A stretch of DNA of 64,000 nucleotides from assembly GCA_036265915.1 (NCBI GenBank), contig DATAOC010000034.1, positions 33,291-97,290 on the forward strand. Direction: 5' to 3'. A model generated the notes under the pieces. That model was not told the origin of the DNA, did no database searches, and saw only the letters and a list, made by a program, of their open reading frames with translations. Each line of letters begins with the position of its first letter. Position 1 is the first letter of the stretch. Position numbers and translations under genes: made by a program. This document shows, piece after piece, positions 27,052 to 34,501 of this stretch. The stretch comes from AR12 sp036265915. GTDB lineage: Bacteria; Methylomirabilota; Methylomirabilia; Rokubacteriales; CSP1-6.

Positions 27052-28485
27052 CTAGCGCGTCACGTAGGCGTCGATTGCAGCGGGTCCGCGCGCGCTCCAC
27101 GCGCTCGCGAAGGCAGCCCGGAAGGTGGCCTCGTCGCCGCAGGCGACCGGCGCCACGCCCGCGGCACGGGCGGCCGCCGCCCACGAGCTCGTGCCGTCCT
27201 GGTTCAGCGCGATCGCGATGATCGGCATGCCCAGACGCGCCGCGGTGCCCAGCTCCGACGCCACCGCGGCGAGGCCGGCGGCAGCACCGACGGCGAGCAC
27301 ACGGCGTCCGGGTCGCGCCAGCGCGGCCGCGAGCGCGGCCGGCAGCGCGAAGCCGGCCGTCGCCACGCCGTTCGGGATCAGCAGCTCGCGGGGCGCGACC
27401 GATTGCCAGGCGTGCGCCAGCGGCACGTCCAGCGCGGCCAGCGTGCCGGCCGGCGTGGCCTCACGCGCGAGCTCCACCACGCGGCGCCGGGCGAGGCCGG
27501 AGCCCGCGACGGCCGGCGACGCCAGCGTCCGCTTGACGCGATCGAGCTCGGCCACATCCCAGTCCGCGGCGGCGCGTGCTTTCAGGCGCGGCGCGAGCTC
27601 CTCGATCACGAGCCCGATCTCCGCGACGACGGACGATGTCGCCGTGTACATCTCGTGACCCGCCGCACCACGGGCGACGTGCGCCGTGGTGACGCCGCCG
27701 GGCCACACGCCGGGCGGAATCTCGACCCCGTCCACGCCGAGCGCCACGAGGAGGTCGGCGCGCGCAAGGATCGGATGGCCCGCGGCGAGCAGGCCGAGCG
27801 CGAGCGGGTGCGGATCGGGCAGCGCGCCTTTGCCCTTCGGCGTGGCGAGGACGGGTGCGGGCAGCGACTCCGCGAGCGCGCGCACCCACTTGGCGTCGTC
27901 GGCGTCGACGCCGAGGCCGGTCACGAGCACGGGTCGCGCGGCGCCGGCGATCACGCGCGCGAGCTCGTCGAGGGTCTCCGCGGGGGCCGGCGGCAGCGGC
28001 GGGCGACGACACGAGGTCGCGACCGGAATCGTCGGGGCGGTCATGACGGCGGCGCCGGCGCCGAGGTGCACGGCGCCCCGTGGCGGCGCCATCGCGAGCT
28101 GCACGGCGTGCGCGGTCCAGTGACTCGCCGATGCCGCATCGAGCGCGAGGCTGGCCTTGGTCACCGGCTCCAGCAGCCCGCCGTCCGCGGCGTCGTCCGA
28201 GACCACGATGAGCGGCGCGCGATCGCGCGTCGCGTGCGCGGCGCCGTCGGCGATCGCCGTCACGCCGCTCGCACGCGAGACGACGGCCGCGCCCGGGACG
28301 TCGTCGAGCTCCGCGGTCACGGCCGCCATGATGCAGGCGGCGGTGGCGCCCGCGACGTCGACGACCTCCAGACCGGTCGCGCGAACAGCCTCCACGAGCG
28401 TCGGGAGCGCGCCCGGCGCCGCGAAGACACGCCGCGTGCCGGCCCGGAGGAGCGTGTCGGCGACGACGGCGGCGACGGTGCTCAG
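27052..28485 (-). CDS. degenerate ThDP-dependent enzyme (acetolactate synthase / decarboxylase-like)
   Basis: About 477 residues in the three-domain ThDP fold: N-terminal PYR-like domain (RVFAAPGALPTLVEAVRATG), a central domain (GAARPVLVTGLGVDAD) and a C-terminal PP-like domain (VLAVGAAAGLAAVASELGTA ... IIAIALNQDG). Two key features are missing. The catalytic Glu that activates ThDP (usually in a HEG segment) is replaced by DVAGATAA, and the GDG of the ThDP/Mg motif is GAA. It is therefore probably inactive, or has a different chemistry. There is no ATG/GTG/TTG at the start; a CTG at 28485 overlaps the upstream aminotransferase TGA (CTGA). Co-transcription with that aminotransferase is clear. 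Confidence 0.72.
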   Translation of the reverse strand: MSTVAAVVADTLLRAGTRRVFAAPGALPTLVEAVRATGLEVVDVAGATAACIMAAVTAELDDVPGAAVVSRASGVTAIADGAAHATRDRAPLIVVSDDAADGGLLEPVTKASLALDAASASHWTAHAVQLAMAPPRGAVHLGAGAAVMTAPTIPVATSCRRPPLPPAPAETLDELARVIAGAARPVLVTGLGVDADDAKWVRALAESLPAPVLATPKGKGALPDPHPLALGLLAAGHPILARADLLVALGVDGVEIPPGVWPGGVTTAHVARGAAGHEMYTATSSVVAEIGLVIEELAPRLKARAAADWDVAELDRVKRTLASPAVAGSGLARRRVVELAREATPAGTLAALDVPLAHAWQSVAPRELLIPNGVATAGFALPAALAAALARPGRRVLAVGAAAGLAAVASELGTAARLGMPIIAIALNQDGTSSWAAAARAAGVAPVACGDEATFRAAFASAWSARGPAAIDAYVTR

Positions 28486-29651
28486 CGCGCGAACGACTCG
28501 AAGACGGGACGCATCCGGTCGAGCGCCGCGCGGAGGTTCGCCTCCGAGTTGGCGTACGAGAAGCGCAGGTAGCCTTCGCCGTGCGCCCCGAACGCCGCCC
28601 CGGACAGCGCCGCCACGCCCGCCTCGTTCAGCAGCCGCTCCGCGACCTCGGCCGACGAGCGGCGCGTGCCGCTGATGTTCGGGAAGACGTAGAACGCGCC
28701 GCGCGGGCGCAGGCATCGGACGCCGGGCAGCTTGTTGAGGCCGTCGACGAGGATATCGCGCCGGCGCTTGAACTCGGCCACCATGCGTCCGACGGCCGCC
28801 TGCTCGCCCTCGAGCGCCGCCACGCCGGCCAGCTGCACGAACGACGCCGTGCACGACGCGGAGTTCACCATCAGTCGCGTGACGTGCTCCACGAGCTCGG
28901 GCGGAAAGACGCCGTAGCCGAGCCGCCAGCCCGTCATGGCATAGGATTTCGAGAACCCGTCGAGCAGGATCGTCTGCCGCGCGAGCCCGGGCACTTGCAA
29001 GATCGAGACGAACTCGCCCTCGTACAGGAACTGCCGGTAGATCTCGTCGGACAGCACCGGAATGCCGTGCCGCAGCGCGATGGCCGCGATGCGGTCGATC
29101 TGCGCGCGGTCGAGCACGCCGCCCGTGGGATTCTCCGGCGAGTTGACGATGATCAGCTTGGTGCGCGGTGACACCGAGCGCTCGAACACCTCGAGGTCGA
29201 AGCCGAACTCGCTCGACTCGCGCAGCGGGATCGGCACCGGCGTGCCACCCACGAAGTTGATCACGGACTCGTAGATCGGAAAGCCGGGGTTCGGGTAAAT
29301 CACCTCGTCGCCCGGCCCCACCAGCGCCATGATCGTGAAGAACATGATCGGCTTGGCGCCCGGCGTGACGACCACCTGCTCCGGCGACACCGGCACCCCG
29401 CGCGTCTCGCTCACGTGCTTGGCGATCGCCTCGCGCAGCTCGGGGAGGCCGGCCGACGGCCCGTAGTGCGTGGCCCCGGCGTCGAGGGCGCGCTTGGCTG
29501 CTTCCTTGATGTGTGGCGGCGTGTCGAAGTCGGGCTCGCCGATCTCGAGATGCACGATCGTCTTGCCCTGCCGCTCGAGCGCCTTTGCGCGCGCGAGCAC
29601 CTCGAACGCCGACTCGGTCCCGAGCCGTCCCATGCGCTCCGCCGTCTTCAT
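28482..29651 (-). CDS. class I/II PLP-dependent aminotransferase (aspartate aminotransferase-like)
   Basis: A 389-residue fold-type I aminotransferase. Seen: IGEPDFDTPPHIKEA near residue 38, the cofactor region VVTPGAKPIMFF near 95, NSPENPTGG near 170, and the PLP-lysine motif LLDGFSKSYAMTGWRLGYG near 230, with the substrate-binding Arg late in LRFSYANS. It fits subgroup I-gamma aspartate/aromatic aminotransferases; the exact substrate is unknown. An ATG at 29660 overlaps the TATAAT box at 29659-29664, so I choose the ATG at 29651, seven bases after that box (leaderless). The degenerate ThDP gene follows with a CTGA overlap. Confidence 0.9.
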   Translation of the reverse strand: MKTAERMGRLGTESAFEVLARAKALERQGKTIVHLEIGEPDFDTPPHIKEAAKRALDAGATHYGPSAGLPELREAIAKHVSETRGVPVSPEQVVVTPGAKPIMFFTIMALVGPGDEVIYPNPGFPIYESVINFVGGTPVPIPLRESSEFGFDLEVFERSVSPRTKLIIVNSPENPTGGVLDRAQIDRIAAIALRHGIPVLSDEIYRQFLYEGEFVSILQVPGLARQTILLDGFSKSYAMTGWRLGYGVFPPELVEHVTRLMVNSASCTASFVQLAGVAALEGEQAAVGRMVAEFKRRRDILVDGLNKLPGVRCLRPRGAFYVFPNISGTRRSSAEVAERLLNEAGVAALSGAAFGAHGEGYLRFSYANSEANLRAALDRMRPVFESFAR

Positions 29652-29658
29652 GAGGCGC

Positions 29659-29664
29659 ATTATA
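29659..29664 (-). promoter_or_regulatory. -10 box for leaderless aminotransferase transcript; possible bidirectional promoter
   Basis: Minus strand TATAAT, then seven bases, then ATG. Read on the plus strand, CATTAT (29658-29663) lies six bases before the GTG of the divergent FGE-like gene, so one AT-rich core may serve both directions in the 18-bp gap. Confidence 0.55.
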
Positions 29665-29669
29665 GCCTC

Positions 29670-30338
29670 GTGGACTTCGTCGCGGTGGCGGCCGGGCCGT
29701 TCCTGATGGGCGATGCCGACGGCGCGGCCGTCGCGCGCCCGGTGCACGAGGTCTGGCTCGACGCCTTTCGCATCGCAACGACGCCGGTGACCAACGCGGC
29801 GTACGCGCGCTTCCTGGCCGCCACCGGCGCACCGCCGCCCGCGTTCTGGGAGCGCCCGGGCTTCGACGATCCCGACCAGCCCGTCGTCGGGGTGGACTGG
29901 CACGCGGCCACCGCCTACGCGGCGTGGGCGGGAGCACGGCTGCCAACGGAGGCCGAGTGGGAAAAGGCCGCGCGGGGCGGCGTCGCCGGCACGCGGCTGC
30001 CGTGGAATGGCGCACCGCCGGCCACGCGCTTCGTGCGTCCGCCGCGCGTGCGTGCGACGCCGCCGAACCCGCTCGGCGTGTACGACCTCTCTGGGGTGTG
30101 CCACGAGTGGTGCGTCGACTGGTACGCCGATGATTACTACGCGCGGTGCCCGCGCACCAATCCGACCGGGCCATCGGACGGGACGCGACGCGTCAGCCGC
30201 GGCGGCGCGTGGCGCCACGCCGATCCGTGGAGCGCGGTCGGACATCGCTCCTCGCTGCCGCCGGCGCTGCGTTACGCGGATTACGGCTTCCGGCTGGCGC
30301 AGAACGAAGGTGCTACCATGACCGCCGAACGGCCATGA
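29670..30338 (+). CDS. FGE-sulfatase-fold protein without the catalytic cysteine pair
   Basis: A 222-residue member of the formylglycine-generating-enzyme fold family. Seen: GPFLMGDADG near the start, PVVGVDWHAATAYAAWAGAR, LPTEAEWEKAARGG, NPLGVYDLSGVCHEWCVDWY, VSRGGAWRH and the C-terminal YGFRLA. True FGEs have two C-terminal catalytic cysteines; between RGGAW and GFRLA there are none here, so sulfatase activation is unlikely and another role of this fold (ligand binding, iron-dependent oxidation) must be considered. The GTG at 29670 is chosen because the fold begins at FVAVAAGPF. Its stop overlaps the start of the next gene (ATGATG). Confidence 0.8.
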   Translation: MDFVAVAAGPFLMGDADGAAVARPVHEVWLDAFRIATTPVTNAAYARFLAATGAPPPAFWERPGFDDPDQPVVGVDWHAATAYAAWAGARLPTEAEWEKAARGGVAGTRLPWNGAPPATRFVRPPRVRATPPNPLGVYDLSGVCHEWCVDWYADDYYARCPRTNPTGPSDGTRRVSRGGAWRHADPWSAVGHRSSLPPALRYADYGFRLAQNEGATMTAERP

Positions 30339-31276
30339 TGGACGGAGAGCGGTCGGTCCTCCGGGAAGGCATCGTCGCCGGCCTCATCGGCGCGGCCATC
30401 GTCGCCGTCTGGTTCCTCGTGTTCGACATCGCGCGCGGCCGCCCGTTCTTGACCCCCGGCGTGCTCGGCGCCCTGGTGTTCTATGGCGCGAGCACGCCCG
30501 TCGGGCCGCCCGCGCTGGGGCCGGTTCTCGGCTACACGATCATCCATGGTCTCGCCTTCGTCGCCTTCGGCGTGATGGCGGCGACCATCATGGCCATGAG
30601 CGAGCGTGAGCCCGCATTGTTCATCGCGTTCGTGGTCCTGTTCGCCTGCTTCGAGGCCTTCTTCTTCGGCGTGCTCGGCGCCTTTGGCCAGTCGATGCAC
30701 GGCGCGCTCGTGTGGTGGGCCGTTCTCGTCGGCAACCTGCTCGCCTCGATCGGCATGCTGTGGTATCTGTTCCGCGTTCACCGCGCGCTGCCGCGCTCGC
30801 TCGTCGGCTCGTGGGGCGCCGTCCTCCGCGAAGGCGTGGTGGCCGGGCTCATCGGCGCCGCCGTGGTCGCCCTGTGGTTCTTCGCGATCGACGCCATCCG
30901 GGGCGAGCTGCTACGCACGCCGCAGGTCCTCGGCACGGCGCTGCTGCGGCAGGCGTCGCCGGCCGCGGCGGTCTTCGGCTACACGATCGTGCACGGGCTC
31001 GCGTTCATCGTGTTCGGCATCGTCGGGGCCCTGCTCATCGCCGGCGCCGAGCGTCAGCCGATGCTGATCTTCGGCCTCGTGATCTTCTTCACCTCGTTCG
31101 AGATCTTCTTCTTCGCGCTGATCCTGATTGCCGCCTCATGGGTCCTGGACGAGCTGTCCGGCTGGACCGTCTTCGTCGGCAACATCCTCGCCGCCGCCGC
31201 CATGCTCGCCTACTACTTCCGCCGCCACCGCACCCTCGCCCACCGCCTCACCACCGCCTGGGCCGACGACGACTGA
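30335..31276 (+). CDS. integral membrane protein with internal duplication
   Basis: A 313-residue protein with eight predicted membrane helices in two homologous halves. Residues about 7-30 (VLREGIVAGLIGAAIVAVWF) and about 166-190 (VLREGVVAGLIGAAVVALWF) are near-identical repeats, and each is followed by GYTI(I/V)HGLAF, a third helix with FE(A/I)FFF, and a fourth ending in a YxFRxHR basic segment. No family name or catalytic residue is evident; the short loops suggest a transporter-like or structural protein. ATGs at 30335 and 30338 are both possible, the first overlapping the upstream stop. Confidence 0.8.
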   Translation: MMDGERSVLREGIVAGLIGAAIVAVWFLVFDIARGRPFLTPGVLGALVFYGASTPVGPPALGPVLGYTIIHGLAFVAFGVMAATIMAMSEREPALFIAFVVLFACFEAFFFGVLGAFGQSMHGALVWWAVLVGNLLASIGMLWYLFRVHRALPRSLVGSWGAVLREGVVAGLIGAAVVALWFFAIDAIRGELLRTPQVLGTALLRQASPAAAVFGYTIVHGLAFIVFGIVGALLIAGAERQPMLIFGLVIFFTSFEIFFFALILIAASWVLDELSGWTVFVGNILAAAAMLAYYFRRHRTLAHRLTTAWADDD

Positions 31277-31277
31277 C

Positions 31278-31294
31278 GGCGGCGCGTAGCCGCC
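31278..31294 (+). terminator. short hairpin after the membrane protein gene
   Basis: GGCGGC-GCGTA-GCCGCC starts two bases after the stop codon, within the 126-bp gap between convergent genes. No U-run follows. The rest of the gap is GC-rich with no visible gene. Confidence 0.35.
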
Positions 31295-31402
31295 CCGCCG
31301 CAACCGCGGACGTCGAGGTCGTGTCGCAGGCGTCGCGTGGACGCTTTGCCGGCGGCGGGCCCGGCGCGGCGCCGACCCGATCGCGGAGCCTGCGGGGACG
31401 CG

Positions 31403-32227
31403 CTAACGCGCGATGACGGCGGGAAGCGGGAGGTTCGGGTTCTCGTAGTAGCGGCGCGCGTCCGGGAGCCACGCGCGGAGCTGCGCGATGCGGGTGGCGT
31501 CGCTCGGGTGGGTCGACAGGAACTCGGGCGGCGCGCCGCCTTTCTTGCCGCCGCTCATCCGCTCCCACAGCCGCGGCGCCTCCGCCGGATCGTAGCCGGC
31601 CTTGGCCATGTAATAGAGGCCGAGATGATCCGCCTCCGATTCGTGCGCGCGGCTGAACGGCAGCAGGACGCCGTACTGCGAGCCGAGGCCGAGCGCGGCG
31701 CCCACCGCCCCCTGGTACGCGGGGTTCGCGAAGGCGGCGGCGACGCTCGTGAGCCCCTGGGCGACCATCACCTGGCTCACGCGCTCGCCGGAGTGCCGCG
31801 CGACCACGTGCGCGACCTCGTGGCCGAGCACGACGGCCAGGCCCGCCTCGTCCTGGGCCACGGGCAGGATGCCGGTGTACACCACGATCGTGCCGTCTGC
31901 GGACGCGTTGGCGTTCACGTCCGCGGAGCGCACCAGGTACACCCGCCACTCCGCCCGGCCTTCGAGCGCGGCCGCCTTGACGATCCGCGCCGCGACGCGG
32001 TTCACCATCGGCAGGTCCTTGCCGCTCTCGGCATCGGCGTCGCTGACGAGCGCGCGCTGCTTGTCCGCCTCCTGCAGGAATTTCACGCGACTCTGCTTGG
32101 CCAGCTGCGCCATCTCGGCGTCCGAGACGAGCAGCAGCTGCGAGCGTCCCGTGAGCGGGACCTGCGAGCAGGCGCCGCTCACCAGCAGCGCCAGCACGAC
32201 GAAGAGCGGGCCGCGCCGTCGGCCTAT
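31403..32227 (-). CDS. M48-family metalloprotease, predicted lipoprotein
   Basis: About 274 residues. A zinc-protease motif HEVAHVVARHSGER is near residue 140, and the third zinc ligand lies in HESEADHLGLYYMAKAGYDP near 200. This is the YggG/LoiP/BepA-type group that degrades or refolds outer-membrane proteins. The N-terminus has a lipobox (VSGAC). Start problem: a GTG at 32197 leaves only nine residues before the Cys and no basic region, whereas an ATA at 32227, overlapping the upstream TAG stop, gives IGRRRGPLFVVLALLVSGAC, an ideal signal peptide. I list the ATA but rate it uncertain. Gene order downstream of the TenA-like gene suggests one operon. Confidence 0.82.
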   Translation of the reverse strand: MGRRRGPLFVVLALLVSGACSQVPLTGRSQLLLVSDAEMAQLAKQSRVKFLQEADKQRALVSDADAESGKDLPMVNRVAARIVKAAALEGRAEWRVYLVRSADVNANASADGTIVVYTGILPVAQDEAGLAVVLGHEVAHVVARHSGERVSQVMVAQGLTSVAAAFANPAYQGAVGAALGLGSQYGVLLPFSRAHESEADHLGLYYMAKAGYDPAEAPRLWERMSGGKKGGAPPEFLSTHPSDATRIAQLRAWLPDARRYYENPNLPLPAVIAR

Positions 32228-32925
32228 CCCAGCTCCCGCCGCGCGAGACCGTCTGCGTAGGCTTCGAGCAGACGGTGCATCTCGCGCATGGCGGCCTCCG
32301 CCGCGCGACGATCCTCGGGCGTTCGCAGGTGCTTGAGGATCGTCTTCTTCGTTTCCCCCGACTCTTCCTTCTCGATGGCCTCGTGCACGGTGTAGTTCAT
32401 CGCGCCCCAGTCCATTCGCACGCCGTAGTGCTGCACGAGCGCGCGCCCCACCGTCTGCGCGATCTCGACCACTTCCTCCTCGAGCAACGCGGTCGCGCAG
32501 AGCGCCGCGCTCCATGGCACCTCGTGCGCGAGGCGACGGAAGAAGTCGAGGATGGCCGCCATCTCCGGGACGGCCACGATCCGGTCATACTCCTGCCGCG
32601 CGTGGCCAAGGTCGTCGCCGATGCGCCGGAAGAGCTCGTCGTGATCGGGCGTGCCGCCCACGCGGCCCTCGAAGTAGCCGAGGTCCTCCACCAGCAGATG
32701 CCGCGCGCAATCCTTGCGGACGTCGAAGTCGTCGCAGCGCGTGTGGATGCCGCTGAAGATTCGCGGGAACCAGGCGATCAGCAGATAGTGCTGCGCGATG
32801 TGCGACCAGACCTGCGCGCCGCTGAGCGTGCCGGACGCGAAGCGCTTGAAGTACTCCGAGCGCCGGAACGGGCTCTGCGCGAGCAGCTCGGCCGTCAGCG
32901 CGTCGTACCATTCTTCCGTCGTCAT
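32224..32925 (-). CDS. TenA/PqqC-like haem-oxygenase-fold protein (iron-containing redox enzyme family)
   Basis: A 233-residue all-helical protein. Seen: HIAQHYLLIAWFPRIFSGIH near residue 45, HLLVEDLGYFEG near 80, LEEEVVEIAQTVGRALVQHYG near 150 and YTVHEAIEKEE near 180. The spaced His and Glu residues suggest metal binding as in CADD/PqqC-type enzymes. PqqC itself closes the PQQ ring and CADD makes p-aminobenzoate; which reaction this one does is unknown. The ATG at 32925 has GAGGAGG upstream. It follows the glutaredoxin-DinB selenoprotein gene by 35 bp. Confidence 0.78.
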   Translation of the reverse strand: MTTEEWYDALTAELLAQSPFRRSEYFKRFASGTLSGAQVWSHIAQHYLLIAWFPRIFSGIHTRCDDFDVRKDCARHLLVEDLGYFEGRVGGTPDHDELFRRIGDDLGHARQEYDRIVAVPEMAAILDFFRRLAHEVPWSAALCATALLEEEVVEIAQTVGRALVQHYGVRMDWGAMNYTVHEAIEKEESGETKKTILKHLRTPEDRRAAEAAMREMHRLLEAYADGLARRELG

Positions 32926-32960
32926 CGCCGCCTCCTCGCCCGCCCGGGCGACGTCCGAGC

Positions 32961-33707
32961 CTACCAGATCGCCTCCGGCAGCGGCAGTCCCCGGAGCGCC
33001 TCGACGGGCAGCGGCGCCGGCGGCACGACGCCGAGCCGCTCGGCGAGCACGTACAGCTGGCGCAGATGCTGGCCCGCGTGCCAGACGGTGCGCTCGAGGA
33101 GCTCGTCGGCCGCTTGCGGGCCGTAGTACGTCATCACCGTGCGGCGAAACTCGTCGCCGCCCGCGCCCTCGAACCAGCCGGCGATGCGGCCGCGCACCAG
33201 GGCGGCGTACCGCGCCACGTCGGCGCCGCTGACCAGGTCGAGCGGCGCGCGCTCCTCGAACCAGGCCTCCGGCAGCTCGTTGCGGTCGACGGCGTCGATG
33301 AAGGACAGCGCGACGCGATAGACGTGGAAGGCGAGATCCCGCACGGTGCGCTTGCGCTCGGCCGGCACGTGGTCCAGGCGCTCGGAGTCGAACCGCTCGA
33401 CGAGCCGCTGGCAGCTCTCGAGGACGCGGTCCAGGCGGGCGGCCAGGTCGGCCGGCGTGAAGCGCGCGGCGTCGCGGTACGCCACGCCGAGCAGCGCCGC
33501 GTAGCCGGCGGGATTCCAGCCGTGCACGACGCGGTCGCCCACGGCCAGGCCTGGCGGCCGCGGCACGCCGAGCCGCTCCATCTCGCGCCGCCCTGCCGGG
33601 TCGGCCTGCACGTCGATGGGATCGAACTCGATCCCCCAAGACGCAAGGAGCTCCTTGGTCTTGGCACAGGAGGATCAGCCCGGACGGTAGAAGTAGCGCG
33701 GCTTCAT
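32961..33707 (-). CDS. selenocysteine glutaredoxin-DinB fusion protein (UxxC)
   Basis: A 248-residue protein read through an in-frame UGA at 33677-33675. It starts MKPRYFYRPG-UGA-SSCAKTKELL; Cys homologues of this glutaredoxin group read YRPGCSSC, so UGA most likely encodes selenocysteine (residue 11) with Cys 14 as partner. The glutaredoxin part runs to about residue 75 (VPRPPGLAVGDRVVHG), followed by a four-helix DinB domain (about 95-230) with His ligands in DLAFHVYRVALSF and TVWHAGQHLRQL. DinB proteins include bacillithiol- and mycothiol-dependent transferases, so a thiol-linked function is likely. The ATG at 33707 is 2 bp after the enoyl-CoA hydratase stop. A perfect 12-bp class hairpin lies 10 bases past UGA. 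Standard gene callers would start at 33611 and lose the redox centre. Confidence 0.88.
33636..33664 (-). promoter_or_regulatory. bacterial SECIS-like hairpin in the glutaredoxin-DinB gene
   Basis: Ten bases after the UGA, the minus strand folds as CCAAGAC-CAAGG-AGCU-CCUUG-C-GUCUUGG: a 12-bp stem with one bulged C and a four-base apical loop containing G. Position and shape match bacterial SECIS elements, which lie within about 40 nt of the UGA. Confidence 0.7.
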
Positions 33708-33709
33708 GC

Positions 33710-34501
33710 TCAGCGTCCTTTGAACTGCGGCGGCGTCTTCTTGCCCGCGAACGCGGTGACGCCGGCGGCGAAGTCCTCGGTGCGTCCGGAATTGGCGATG
33801 GCCTGCGCCTCCAGCTCCATCTGCGTCTCGAGGCTCTGCCATGTCGACTCGTGGAACAACCGCTTGGCGCCGCCGAACGCCTTCGACGGCCCCTGGGCCA
33901 GCTCACGCGCGAGGGCGTCGACGCCGGCACGGAACTCGGCGTCGGGCAGCACGCGTGTCACCAGTCCCCACTCCTGCGCCTCGCGCGCGGTGAGGACCCG
34001 GTTGGTGAAGTACAGCTCCATGGCGCGGCGGATACCGACCAGCCGCGGGAGGAAATAGGACGACGAGCCGTCCGGCGTCGCCGCGATCTTCGAGTAGGCC
34101 ATCGTGAACTTTGCCGACTCGGTGGCGAGCACGAGATCGCCCGAGAGCGCCAGGCTCAGTCCGCCCCCCGCGGCCACGCCGTTGACGGCCATGATGACGG
34201 GCTTGTCGGCGCGGCAGAGGCGGGAGATGGCGCCATGCAGGTAGGTCGTCAGCTCCTTGATGAGCGCGCCGACGCGCGGCAGGTTGTCGGCAAAATCCTT
34301 CACGTCGCCGCCCGCGCAGAACGACTTGCCGGCGCCGGTGATGACGATGCAGCGGACGTCGCGGTCCTCGTCGAGCTCGATCGAGGCGTCGAAGAGATCG
34401 CGGCCGAGCCCGAGGTTGAGGGCGTTGAACGCGTCGGGACGGTTGAGGGTGACCGTGGCCACCTGGGCCGCTCGGTCAACCGAGATGTTTTTGTAGGCCA
34501 T
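33710..34501 (-). CDS. enoyl-CoA hydratase/isomerase family protein
   Basis: A 263-residue crotonase-fold enzyme acting on acyl-CoA thioesters. Seen: the oxyanion segment GAGKSFCAGGDVKDFAD near residue 58 and NGVAAGGGLSLALSGD near 108. The usual catalytic Glu pair of classical hydratases is not clear: the position after the second oxyanion helix has PDGSSSYFLPRLVG with Asp, as in isomerase or PaaG-like members. The ATG at 34501 has GGAGGAG upstream and overlaps the histidine kinase stop (TGATG). Confidence 0.9.
   Translation of the reverse strand: MAYKNISVDRAAQVATVTLNRPDAFNALNLGLGRDLFDASIELDEDRDVRCIVITGAGKSFCAGGDVKDFADNLPRVGALIKELTTYLHGAISRLCRADKPVIMAVNGVAAGGGLSLALSGDLVLATESAKFTMAYSKIAATPDGSSSYFLPRLVGIRRAMELYFTNRVLTAREAQEWGLVTRVLPDAEFRAGVDALARELAQGPSKAFGGAKRLFHESTWQSLETQMELEAQAIANSGRTEDFAAGVTAFAGKKTPPQFKGR

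Noticed and set aside
33134..33667. Alternative 177-codon minus-strand frame overlapping the glutaredoxin-DinB gene.
   Set aside because: Shadow frame with Ser/Arg/Thr bias and no motif; the UGA-readthrough frame carries both domains.
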